Shown here one piece after another: positions 36,000-43,399 of a stretch of 64,000 nucleotides of DNA. The position numbers and the translations under genes are program-made. Source of the DNA: Campylobacter showae (GTDB lineage: Bacteria > Campylobacterota > Campylobacteria > Campylobacterales > Campylobacteraceae); assembly GCF_900699785.1 (NCBI RefSeq), contig NZ_LR535679.1:1116001-1180000 (forward strand). The letters are read 5' to 3'. The notes beneath the pieces are model-generated. The model searched no databases, was not told the origin of the DNA, and saw only the letters and a program-made list of their open reading frames with translations. Position 1 is the stretch's first letter. Each line of letters starts with the position of its first letter.

Positions 36000-37004
36000 A
36001 TAGAAATTTTAGATTTTAAAACCGCGGTCATTTTTGTCTTGCTCGCTGCGGCGGCGTTTGCGATAGATTTTTTTGCGCATAAGAAGGACGAGAAGATATC
36101 GTTAAAACAAGCTGCGCTCTGGTCTATATTTTGGATTATCGTAGCTGCGGCATTTGGCGGATATCTGTATCTTGCCGTTAGTAGCGAGGCGGCGAGCCTA
36201 TTTTTTTCAGGTTATATTTTAGAAAAGTCGCTTTCAATCGATAATTTATTCGTTATGGCGGCAATTTTTTCGTGGTTTAAAATTCCTGAAATTTATCGTC
36301 ACAGAGTGCTGTATTTCGGCATTATAGGCGCGATTATATTTAGGCTAGTCTTTGTAGCCATCGGAACGAGTCTACTTGGGATTTCTCCGTGGATGGAGTT
36401 TGTTTTTGCTATCATGGTAGCTTATAGCGCGGTAATGATGATGAAAAAGGGCGATGATGGCGAAGAGATAGAGGATTACTCAAACCATCTAGCTTACAGG
36501 GCGGTTTATAGATTTTTTCCGGTATTCCCGCGCCTTTTAGGACACAGTTTTTTTGTGAGAAACCAAGAAATTTCGGCTCAAATTTCAGCAGACGAAAAGG
36601 CAAAACTACAAAATCAAATTTCCAAACTAAACGCCAAATGGATAGCTACGCCACTATTTTTGTGCCTTTGCGTTATAGAGCTTAGCGGTGTTATGTTTGC
36701 TTTTGATAGCGTTCCGGCCGTCATCGCCGTTAGTAAAGATCCACTTATCGTTTATTCGGCGATGATTTTTGCGATCTTGGGGCTTAGAACGCTTTACTTC
36801 GTACTAGAAGCGCTAAAAGACTACTTGGCGTATTTAGAAAAAGCCGTTATAGCGCTTTTGTTTTTTATCGCGGCAAAGCTCGCCCTAAACGCTTCCGCGC
36901 ATATCTTTCATCACGGATTCGAGATTTCGGCGCAGGCTAGTTTGTGGGTTACCTTGGGCGTTTTAGGCGTCGGGATTTTTGCTAGTTTGTTTAAAGCAAA
37001 ATAG
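36000..37004 (+). CDS. terC: TerC-family integral membrane protein, with a non-standard start position
   Basis: About 334 residues, seven to nine helices. The signature acidic/helix motifs are present: SIDNLFVMAAIFSWF (about 80) and FDSVPAVIAVSKDPLIVY (about 237). The canonical N-terminus (EILDFKTAVIFVLLAAAAFAID, in part) is open in frame from 36000, but the codon at the expected start, correctly spaced from GAGG, is ATA. The first standard start codon is TTG at 36039, inside the first helix, with no ribosome-binding site. Either ATA initiates weakly or the start has mutated. Confidence 0.85.
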   Translation: MEILDFKTAVIFVLLAAAAFAIDFFAHKKDEKISLKQAALWSIFWIIVAAAFGGYLYLAVSSEAASLFFSGYILEKSLSIDNLFVMAAIFSWFKIPEIYRHRVLYFGIIGAIIFRLVFVAIGTSLLGISPWMEFVFAIMVAYSAVMMMKKGDDGEEIEDYSNHLAYRAVYRFFPVFPRLLGHSFFVRNQEISAQISADEKAKLQNQISKLNAKWIATPLFLCLCVIELSGVMFAFDSVPAVIAVSKDPLIVYSAMIFAILGLRTLYFVLEALKDYLAYLEKAVIALLFFIAAKLALNASAHIFHHGFEISAQASLWVTLGVLGVGIFASLFKAK

Positions 37005-37158
37005 CTACGGACTGATTTGGTGACAATTTATAAATTTGCCCGCCTTGGCGCTAGCTGCCGCTTTAGCAAACTAGGCGCGCCCATTTTGCCCGCCTAGCCA
37101 AGGCTAAATTTGATAAATTTAGCCCGAGCGATAAAAGGCGCCAAGATAGCAAGCAAAG

Positions 37159-38295
37159 TTAAATTTTAGCCTTATTTATCGCCTGAGCTATATCCGCGAT
37201 CAAATCATCCGAATTTTCGATGCCGACGGCAAGGCGTAGCAAGCCTTGCGTAATGCCGATTTGGGCTTGCAATTGCGGCGAATAGGACTCGTGCGTCATC
37301 GAGGCCGGGTGGCAGATCAGGCTCTCAACGCCGCCAAGGCTCACGGCTAGATCGAAAAGCTCCAAGCTTTTGACAAAAACTTTATAGTCGTATTTTTCGT
37401 TTAGCTCTAGGGATATGAGTGCGCCGATACCGCTAGCTTGGGTGTTTTGAATACTTTTCTCCTCCGGCGAATACGAGCCTGCATAGTGTACGGTTTTGAC
37501 GGCTGAGTTATTTTCTAGAAATTCTATGATTTTTAGAGTATTTTCGCTTTGCCTATCAAATCTCACGCTAAGAGTTTTAAGACCCCTTATTAGATTATAC
37601 GCATCGGCAGGGCTTAGCGTCGCACCTAGAGTATTTTTCATAAAAGCTATACGCTCTGCTAGCGCATCGTTATCGGTCGTTACGACTCCGGCGATTACGT
37701 CTGCATGCCCGCCGATGTATTTCGTCGCGCTATAAACGACGATATCGGCACCGAATTTTAGCGCTTTTTGATAGTACGGCGTCAAAAAAGTATTATCGAC
37801 GACGACAAGCGCGCCGTTTTTGCGAGCCAGCTCGGCTAGTCGCGCGATATCCGTTACTCGCAGCAGCGGATTTGACGGCGTCTCGATAAATATCATCTTA
37901 ACGTCCTCATCCAAACGAGAGATTTTATTTAGATCGTCGACGAGTTCGAATTTGATCCCGAAATTTGCAAAAATACCGTTTGCGTAGCGGTAAGTGCCGC
38001 CGTAAACATTGCTATTTAAAAGCACCTTGTCGCCGCTTTTTAGCAGATTAAAAACCGCCGAGGTCGCCGCCATGCCCGAAGCCAAAGCAAAGGCGTATTT
38101 GCTGTCTTCAAATTTGGCGAAAAGCTCCTCAAATGCATTTCGCGTCGGATTTGCGCTACGAGAATAAGCATACTTTTGAAAGTCGTCCAGGCCGTCTTGC
38201 GCAAACGTCGTGGCTAGATAGATAGGCGGAACGACCGCGCCGTGAGGGTTGTTTTTGGCTTCGATGCCTTTTACAATTAGCGTATCTATTTTCAT
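37159..38295 (-). CDS. Cys/Met metabolism PLP enzyme (cystathionine gamma-synthase / lyase family)
   Basis: 378 residues. The PLP-binding lysine is in YSATKYIGGHADVIAG (about 197), with YSRSANPTRNAFEELFA, ALASGMAATSAVF and VDNTFLTPYYQ as family landmarks, and SLGGVESLICHPASMTHESYSP near the C-terminus (in part). Family members make or split cystathionine or sulphydrylate O-acetylhomoserine; sequence alone does not decide which. It is the last gene of the cystine-transporter unit, 15 bases after the ATPase, so imported cystine/cysteine probably feeds or follows this reaction. Confidence 0.88.
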   Translation of the reverse strand: MKIDTLIVKGIEAKNNPHGAVVPPIYLATTFAQDGLDDFQKYAYSRSANPTRNAFEELFAKFEDSKYAFALASGMAATSAVFNLLKSGDKVLLNSNVYGGTYRYANGIFANFGIKFELVDDLNKISRLDEDVKMIFIETPSNPLLRVTDIARLAELARKNGALVVVDNTFLTPYYQKALKFGADIVVYSATKYIGGHADVIAGVVTTDNDALAERIAFMKNTLGATLSPADAYNLIRGLKTLSVRFDRQSENTLKIIEFLENNSAVKTVHYAGSYSPEEKSIQNTQASGIGALISLELNEKYDYKVFVKSLELFDLAVSLGGVESLICHPASMTHESYSPQLQAQIGITQGLLRLAVGIENSDDLIADIAQAINKAKI

Positions 38296-38310
38296 TTTTT
38301 TCCTTTAAAT

Positions 38311-39048
38311 TTAAAAATCCATCGCCGAGATAAATTTGACTATGCGCGGCGAATCGCTGCTGAAAAATTCCTCCGCCGTACCGTCAAATTCGATATTGCC
38401 GCGCTCTAAAAATAAAATTCGATCCGCGACTTTGCGGGCGAAGTTCATATTGTGCGTGACGATGATGAGCGAGTCGCGCTCCTTGCTAAGGCTGCCGATG
38501 ACTTTTAAAACCTCAGCCTCAAGCTCCGGATCAAGCGCGCTCGTAGGCTCGTCCAAAAGCAAAAAATACGGCTTCATCGCAAGCGCCCGCGCTATCGCCA
38601 CTCGCTGCGACTGGCCGCCCGAGAGCCTGCTTGGATACTCGTGCTCCTTGCCCTTTAGCCCGACCTTTTCAAGTAGAGCCAGGGCCTCAATTTCTGCCTG
38701 CTCTTTCGGGGTTTTAAGCACCTGCACGGGGCCTTCCGTTACGTTTTGTAGAGCCGTTAGATGCGGAAATAGATTAAAGCTCTGAAAGACCATCCCCGTG
38801 TGCTCGCGAAACGGCAGCATATCTTTTTGCGAAATTTTACCGGCGAAGCTTATCTTATCGCTTCCAAGCTCAAGCTCGCCGCCGTCCGGGATCTCGAGTA
38901 AATTTATGCAACGCAGCAGGGTTGATTTGCCCGAGCCCGAGCTTCCTAAAATAACCGTAGTCTGCCCGTCTTTAAATTCTAAATTTAAGCCGTTTAAAAC
39001 GACATTATCGCCGAATTTCTTAGTCAAATTTTTAAATTTTATCATCAC
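38311..39048 (-). CDS. polar amino-acid (cystine-type) ABC transporter ATPase
   Basis: 245 residues with Walker A GSSGSGKST (about 35-43), Q-loop VFQSFNLFPH, signature LSGGQSQRVAIARALAM, Walker B LLLDEPTSALDPELEAEVL and the switch His VTHNM. PAAT-family ATPase matching the permease it overlaps by four bases. Members of this branch import L-cystine, glutamine or arginine; the neighbours point to a sulphur amino acid. Contains a single cysteine. Confidence 0.92.
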   Translation of the reverse strand: MMIKFKNLTKKFGDNVVLNGLNLEFKDGQTTVILGSSGSGKSTLLRCINLLEIPDGGELELGSDKISFAGKISQKDMLPFREHTGMVFQSFNLFPHLTALQNVTEGPVQVLKTPKEQAEIEALALLEKVGLKGKEHEYPSRLSGGQSQRVAIARALAMKPYFLLLDEPTSALDPELEAEVLKVIGSLSKERDSLIIVTHNMNFARKVADRILFLERGNIEFDGTAEEFFSSDSPRIVKFISAMDF

Positions 39049-39719
39049 ACGTACCTTGAAAATCTTTTCTCGAGCCTAGCTTGCAAAAACGTCAAAAACG
39101 TGCAGACTATCAAGTAAAAAAGCGCGGCGAGCACGTAAAGCGTGAGCGGATCGAAGGTGCGAGCGGCGATGCGCTGAGCGACCATAAACATATCGACCAT
39201 CGTAATAGAAGCCGCAAGCGAGGTGTCTTTTAGCGTGCTGATAAAGATATTTGAAAGCGGGGGTAGCGAGATGCGCGCGGCTTGCGGAGCGATGATACGG
39301 CGTAAAATTTGCGCATAGCTCATACCAAGCGCCGTGGCGGCTTCCCATTGGCCTTTAGGCACCGAAAGTACGGCCGCTCTGACGGCCTCGGAAGCGTAGG
39401 CGCCGATATTTAGGCTAAAGGTGATGATCGCAGCGCTCCAGACATTGAGCGTAACGCCCACGATCGGCAGACCGAAATATATGATAAAAAGCTGCACCAA
39501 AAGCGGCGTGCCGCGAAATATCCAGATATAAAACTCGCTAAGTTGCTTTAAAATTTTGATATTTGCTATGCGCGCGATCGCCGTTAGTATCGCGATGAGA
39601 AGCCCTAGCGAAAAGGAGATCGCCGTAAGAGGCAGCGTCACTTTTATCATCGCTAGCGCCATAGGTTGTAGCGAGCTTAACAAAAGCTCGCTTATACGGT
39701 CAAATTCGCTCATCGCCAT
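39045..39719 (-). CDS. polar amino-acid (cystine-type) ABC transporter permease
   Basis: 224 residues, about five helices, HisMQ/GlnP type. The conserved permease loop that contacts the ATPase is EAATALGMSYAQILRRIIAPQAARISLPPL in part, and WIFRGTPLLVQLFIIYFG is the N-terminal landmark. It starts one base from the stop of the preceding binding-protein gene and overlaps the ATPase by ATGA, so it is tightly coupled. Only one Cys. Confidence 0.92.
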   Translation of the reverse strand: MAMSEFDRISELLLSSLQPMALAMIKVTLPLTAISFSLGLLIAILTAIARIANIKILKQLSEFYIWIFRGTPLLVQLFIIYFGLPIVGVTLNVWSAAIITFSLNIGAYASEAVRAAVLSVPKGQWEAATALGMSYAQILRRIIAPQAARISLPPLSNIFISTLKDTSLAASITMVDMFMVAQRIAARTFDPLTLYVLAALFYLIVCTFLTFLQARLEKRFSRYV

Positions 39720-40475
39720 CTACCGCGAGACATCTTTGCCGAAATACCTGATCGAAATTTCAGCCAGCTTGCCTTCGTTTTTTAGCTCCTCTATCGCCTT
39801 GCTAATCTGCTCCGCAAGCTCAGTATTGCCCTTTTGCACGATAGGTGCGGTATAGTCGGTATCGCTTCCCTCGGCGGCTATCTTAACCGGAGCACCCGGG
39901 CGCTGCTTGATGAAGTCATAAAATACGATATTATCGCGCACGACGGTATCTACGCGCTTGCTAACGAGAAGCTCCATGCTCTTGCTAAAGCTATCGACCG
40001 TGACGTTTTGCGCCCCGTAGCTAGCGGCTACCTTCGCCCAGTTGCTGGTAGCGGAGTCCGCGTTTTTCTTACCTTTTAGATCATCAAAGCTTTTGATATC
40101 GTCGTTATCTTTATGCGTGATGATAGCGCCGTGTACGACGGTATAGGGCTGTGCGTAGTCGTATTTTTTCTTGCGCTCATCGGTAACGCTTACTTGATTA
40201 AATACCGCATCGGCCTTACCTGCATCAAATGCCGCGAGCATCGCATCCCAAGGAGCGGTTAAGAACTCGATCTTTAAATTTAGCTTCTTAGCGACTTCAC
40301 GGGCGATATCTACGTCGTAGCCCTTTAGCTCGTTTTTATCGTCGTAGTATGAAAACGGCGCATAAGTACCTTCCGTAGCGATCGTTAAAACGCCCTCTTT
40401 TATGGTTTTGGCGTTTAAATTTAGCGTCAAAAACGCGCCCAGAGCCAAAATTTTTAGTAGTTTTGAAACCATCAT
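39720..40475 (-). CDS. amino-acid ABC transporter binding protein, copy 2 (cystine type)
   Basis: 251 residues, signal peptide (about 1-22), type II periplasmic binding fold of the FliY/CjaA branch: ATEGTYAPFSYYDDKNELKGYDVDIA in part, APWDAMLAAFDAGKADAVFNQVS in part, DERKKKYDYAQPY and a C-terminal ISIRYFGKDVSR. The mature protein has no cysteine. It is a diverged tandem copy of the next gene, 38 bases away, so the two may bind different sulphur compounds and share one permease. Confidence 0.9.
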   Translation of the reverse strand: MMVSKLLKILALGAFLTLNLNAKTIKEGVLTIATEGTYAPFSYYDDKNELKGYDVDIAREVAKKLNLKIEFLTAPWDAMLAAFDAGKADAVFNQVSVTDERKKKYDYAQPYTVVHGAIITHKDNDDIKSFDDLKGKKNADSATSNWAKVAASYGAQNVTVDSFSKSMELLVSKRVDTVVRDNIVFYDFIKQRPGAPVKIAAEGSDTDYTAPIVQKGNTELAEQISKAIEELKNEGKLAEISIRYFGKDVSR

Positions 40476-40513
40476 TTATCCTTTAAATTTAGCTGCTTTT
40501 ATGTGAGTAAAAT

Positions 40514-41272
40514 TTACTCCGAGATATCTTTGCCGAAGTATTTGACCGAAATTTCTTTTAGCTTGCCTTCGCTTTTTAGCTCGTTAAGAGCCTTGTTTAC
40601 GTCGTTTACGAGCTCTTCGTTGCCCTTTTTCACGATGGCTGCGGAGTAGATCGGCTCGCTACCGCTAGCGGCTATTTTTAACGGGGCGTTTGGACGCTGG
40701 TTTATGTAGTCATAGAATGTCACGCTGTCGTTTATCGTAGCATCCGCACGGCGGCTGATGATGAGCTCCACGCCCTTGCTAAAGCCGTCTACGGTGACGA
40801 TCTGCGCGCCGTATTTTTGCGCGATACCGGCCCAGTTGCTAGTTGCCGAATGCGCGCTTTTCTTGCCTTTTAGATCCTCGAAGCTTTTGATTTCGTTATT
40901 GTCTTTATACGTAACTAGCGCGGCGTAGGCGACGGTGTAGGGAACAGTGTAATCGTATTTTTTCTTACGCTCGTCCGTGATACTTACTTGATTGAACACG
41001 ATATCGGCCTTGCCCGCATCAAATGCCGCAAGCATCGCATCCCACGGAGCCTCGACGAATTCCGCTTTTAAATTTAACTTCTTTGCCACTTCGCGTGCCA
41101 CTTCTACGTCGTAGCCGGTTAGCGCGTCGTTTTTATCGTGGTAGGAGTAGGGCGAATACGTGCCTTCTGTCGCGATTTTCAAAACGCCGTTTTCGAGAGT
41201 TTTTGCATTTGCACCGGTTAAAAGAGTGAAGCTCGCCAAAGTAAGTAGAGAAGATTTTAGTAGTTTTTTCAT
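40514..41272 (-). CDS. amino-acid ABC transporter binding protein, copy 1 (cystine type)
   Basis: 252 residues, signal peptide ending ANA (about 23), FliY/CjaA-type fold: ATEGTYSPYSYHDKNDALTGYDVEVA in part, EAPWDAMLAAFDAGKADIV, DERKKKYDYTVPY and ISVKYFGKDISE at the C-terminus. No cysteine anywhere in the protein, nor in copy 2. First full gene of the unit, with AAAAGGACAAAAA before the ATG. It is preceded by a 125-base leader bearing a Cys/Met-rich mini-ORF and hairpins. Confidence 0.9.
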   Translation of the reverse strand: MKKLLKSSLLTLASFTLLTGANAKTLENGVLKIATEGTYSPYSYHDKNDALTGYDVEVAREVAKKLNLKAEFVEAPWDAMLAAFDAGKADIVFNQVSITDERKKKYDYTVPYTVAYAALVTYKDNNEIKSFEDLKGKKSAHSATSNWAGIAQKYGAQIVTVDGFSKGVELIISRRADATINDSVTFYDYINQRPNAPLKIAASGSEPIYSAAIVKKGNEELVNDVNKALNELKSEGKLKEISVKYFGKDISE

Positions 41273-41310
41273 TTTTTGTCCTTTTTAAATTTATCGTTGG
41301 CTATTCATCT

Positions 41311-41330
41311 AAAAAGGCCCGCGAGTGCGG
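41311..41330 (-). terminator. candidate weak terminator in the cystine-operon leader
   Basis: Read on the minus strand: CCGC-ACTC-GCGG stem followed by GCC and five Ts, 38 bases before the first structural gene. The stem is short but GC only. It is the natural end point for attenuation of the transcript. Confidence 0.4.
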
Positions 41331-41336
41331 AGTTGA

Positions 41337-41385
41337 AATATCTTTTTAAATGTTTAGCGACTTGCTAAGCACTTAAAAAGATATT
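41337..41385 (-). promoter_or_regulatory. long leader hairpin in front of the cystine operon
   Basis: Two 22-base arms (41337-41358 and 41364-41385) pair with one mismatch and one G-U pair around a five-base loop. On the minus strand the 5' arm contains GTGCTTA (41372-41366), which can pair instead with TAGGCAC (41393-41387) just after the leader stop codon, so two structures compete. This is the layout of an attenuator. Confidence 0.6.
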
Positions 41386-41398
41386 CGTGCCTAGCACC

Positions 41399-41446
41399 CT
41401 AGCTTTTCATTTCGCAGCAACACATGTCGCACATATCGTTTTTCAT
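41399..41446 (-). CDS. 15-residue Cys/Met-rich leader peptide of the cystine transporter operon
   Basis: ATG-initiated mini-ORF behind AAAGGTACGCT, encoding MKNDMCDMCCCEMKS: four cysteines (codons 6 and 9-11, TGC TGT TGC TGC) and four methionines in 15 residues. It ends in TAG at 41399-41401, followed by a GTGC-CTA-GCAC small palindrome and then the long hairpin. Clustered Cys codons ahead of genes for cystine uptake and a cystathionine enzyme are what a translation-sensing attenuator would look like; polycysteine leader ORFs of this kind are known in mycobacteria. Alternatively it is a tiny metal- or thiol-binding peptide. Confidence 0.65.
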   Translation of the reverse strand: MKNDMCDMCCCEMKS

Positions 41447-41744
41447 AGCGTACCTTTCGAGTAAAATTTGGCGGTGATTTTATGCAAAAAAAGTTTAAGA
41501 TAAAATAAATTTATATCAAAATTTTGGATTTTATTTTTTAAATGATATAAATTTTGGATACAAAATCGGCTCAAATATCGACAAGACCGAGCTATAAGTT
41601 AAATCTTAAATTTTACGGAAATTAAAATTTTGATTAGAATTTTTAAATTTAACTCATAATCTAGAACAGATTGCGTCTATAAGCAAAATTCGCACGCTTT
41701 TAAACTCTAAAAATCGTTTTTAAGCGTCAGCTAAAGCGGTAAAT

Positions 41745-42533
41745 TTACTTAGCGCGCGCCTTTTTGACGCACGCGCCCACCGCATCTATCACCGCCGCGC
41801 GAAATCCGCCGTTTTCCAGCGCTTTGACCGCTTCTATCGTCGTGCCGCCGGGCGAGCAGATTTCGTCTTTTAGGACTGCGGGATGTTTGCCGCTTTTTAG
41901 CATGAGTCGCGCCGAGCCTGCGACACTAGCCGCGACGGCTTCGTACGCCAGCGCTCTAGGCAGCCCTTCGAGTACTCCCGCATCCGCAGCCGCCTCGATA
42001 AACATAAAAACATAGGCCGGCAGGCTACTCGCTATGCCCGTAAATGCAGGAAATTTAGCCTCCTCCAGCTCATAAACGGCGCCGAAATTTTCAAAAATCT
42101 CTCGCACCGCCGCCCGCTCGTCCGCGCTTAAATTTTCGTTAAAACACAGCGCGCTTACGCCCTCTGCGATTGCCGCGGGAGTGTTTGGCATCGCGCGCGC
42201 AACCTTAGCCTGCATGCCTAAAATTTGCGAGCTTTGCTCCAGGCTAAAGCTCGGCGCTAGCGTGACTACAACCTTGCCCCGCGCTGCGTCTTTTATCAAA
42301 TTTAATATACCCTCATACGACGCGGGCTTGGTTGCTAGCACCGTGATATCGGCCGTCGACGCGACCGCAGCCTCGCTCTCGCAGACGTTTACGCCGCACT
42401 TTTCGCGCAGAGCCGCCGTTTTGCTCCTCGCATAGACGAACAACCGCTCGCCGCCCAGCCTTTGCGCCAAATTTTCGATCATCGCGCCGCCCATATTTCC
42501 GCCGCCGATAAAGCCGATTTTAGGATTTTTCAT
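41745..42533 (-). CDS. proC: pyrroline-5-carboxylate reductase
   Basis: Last step of proline synthesis, NAD(P)H dependent. 262 residues with the Rossmann start IGFIGGGNMGGAMIENLA, VLATKPASYEGIL, ARAMPNTPAAIAEGVSAL and the C-terminal signature EICSPGGTTIEAVKALENGGFRAA in part. All family landmarks are present. Its ATG overlaps the stop of the upstream lipoprotein gene by four bases. The other proline genes proA and proB lie nearby but are not in the same operon. Confidence 0.96.
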   Translation of the reverse strand: MKNPKIGFIGGGNMGGAMIENLAQRLGGERLFVYARSKTAALREKCGVNVCESEAAVASTADITVLATKPASYEGILNLIKDAARGKVVVTLAPSFSLEQSSQILGMQAKVARAMPNTPAAIAEGVSALCFNENLSADERAAVREIFENFGAVYELEEAKFPAFTGIASSLPAYVFMFIEAAADAGVLEGLPRALAYEAVAASVAGSARLMLKSGKHPAVLKDEICSPGGTTIEAVKALENGGFRAAVIDAVGACVKKARAK

Positions 42534-43159
42534 TTTGCCGCCTTTCTTAGAGCTCCGATTTTGACCGCCTTGCCGGCAAGCGCCTCGCGTATCGCGATAT
42601 TTTCCGCCCAGATGGCACCCGTGACCTGCCCCGGCGTCAAGATATAAACGCCGCCCGTCTCGGCCTCATCGCTAGTCTTAAAGTCGTTGCCCGAGATCAT
42701 CTCGTACGTATCCTTCGTGTCGTTTTCAAATTTTATCGCTGCTTTTAGCGTCGGCGCTTCACCCTGTTTCGCCGCGCCCGCGTACTGCTCGAGTACGTTT
42801 TTGCTAAGCCTGCCGTAAACGCCGCCAAATTCGTCCAGATAGATGCGTACGGCGCGCTTGCCCGAGTTTTTGCCGCCTTTTTCGTCCTTACCAACGCTCA
42901 CGCTCATCTCGTAAGCGCTCTGTCCGGTCGGGAAATCCTTAAATTTTGCGTCGGGAACAAAAACACGCACGGTATCCGTTACTACTTTTTCGTCGTGCGT
43001 CTGCGGTGTTACGTCCGTTAGCACGAGAGTGGATTTCACGTCCGCGCCTTTGTCCGAAACTAGCACCGAGATCGGCACGCGTGCAAGCAGCGTCGTCTCG
43101 TAACAACCGCTAAAAATAAACGCCGCAGCAAAAGCAAAGATAAATTTTAGTTTTTTCAT
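42530..43159 (-). CDS. hypothetical lipoprotein upstream of proC
   Basis: 209 residues with a lipoprotein signal (FAFAAAFIFSGC; lipid-bearing Cys about residue 19). The mature part is strand-rich: VPISVLVSDKGADVKSTLVLTDV in part, and many T/V/K residues; it keeps no motif I know. ATGA overlap with proC. Probably an envelope lipoprotein unrelated to proline. Confidence 0.7.
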   Translation of the reverse strand: MKKLKFIFAFAAAFIFSGCYETTLLARVPISVLVSDKGADVKSTLVLTDVTPQTHDEKVVTDTVRVFVPDAKFKDFPTGQSAYEMSVSVGKDEKGGKNSGKRAVRIYLDEFGGVYGRLSKNVLEQYAGAAKQGEAPTLKAAIKFENDTKDTYEMISGNDFKTSDEAETGGVYILTPGQVTGAIWAENIAIREALAGKAVKIGALRKAAK

Positions 43160-43308
43160 CGGTTTCCTTTAAATTTATGCCGATTTTAGCATAAATTTCG
43201 TCTTTCTACGCCCGAGCGGCGACCTGCGACGGGTCAAATTTTATCACCGAAAAATCGCCGCCCACGTCGCAAATCTCGATGTTTTGCCGCAATGTTTTTT
43301 AAATTTTA

Positions 43309-43325
43309 CGACCGAGACCCGCACC
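43309..43325 (-). repeat. short shared word (reverse copy of GGTGCGGGTCTCGG)
   Basis: The reverse complement reads GGTGCGGGTCTCGGTCG, matching 21123-21140 and 33222-33239 over at least 12 of 14 core bases. It lies about 50 bases from the half copy of the palindromic element. Confidence 0.4.
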
Positions 43326-43373
43326 GCAAAAATGCAAATTTTGGTTTTTAAATTTGACTCAAACTTTGAGCAT

Positions 43374-43399
43374 AAAGCACTCGCGAGACAAGCCGCTAA
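43374..43399 (+). repeat. half copy E of the palindromic element (right box only)
   Basis: AAAGCACTCGCGAGACAAGCCGCTAA differs by one base from the right box of copy D over the shared CTCGCGAGACAAGCCGCTAA region. No matching left box or central hairpin is seen upstream. It abuts the proA stop codon (43396-43398). Confidence 0.6.
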
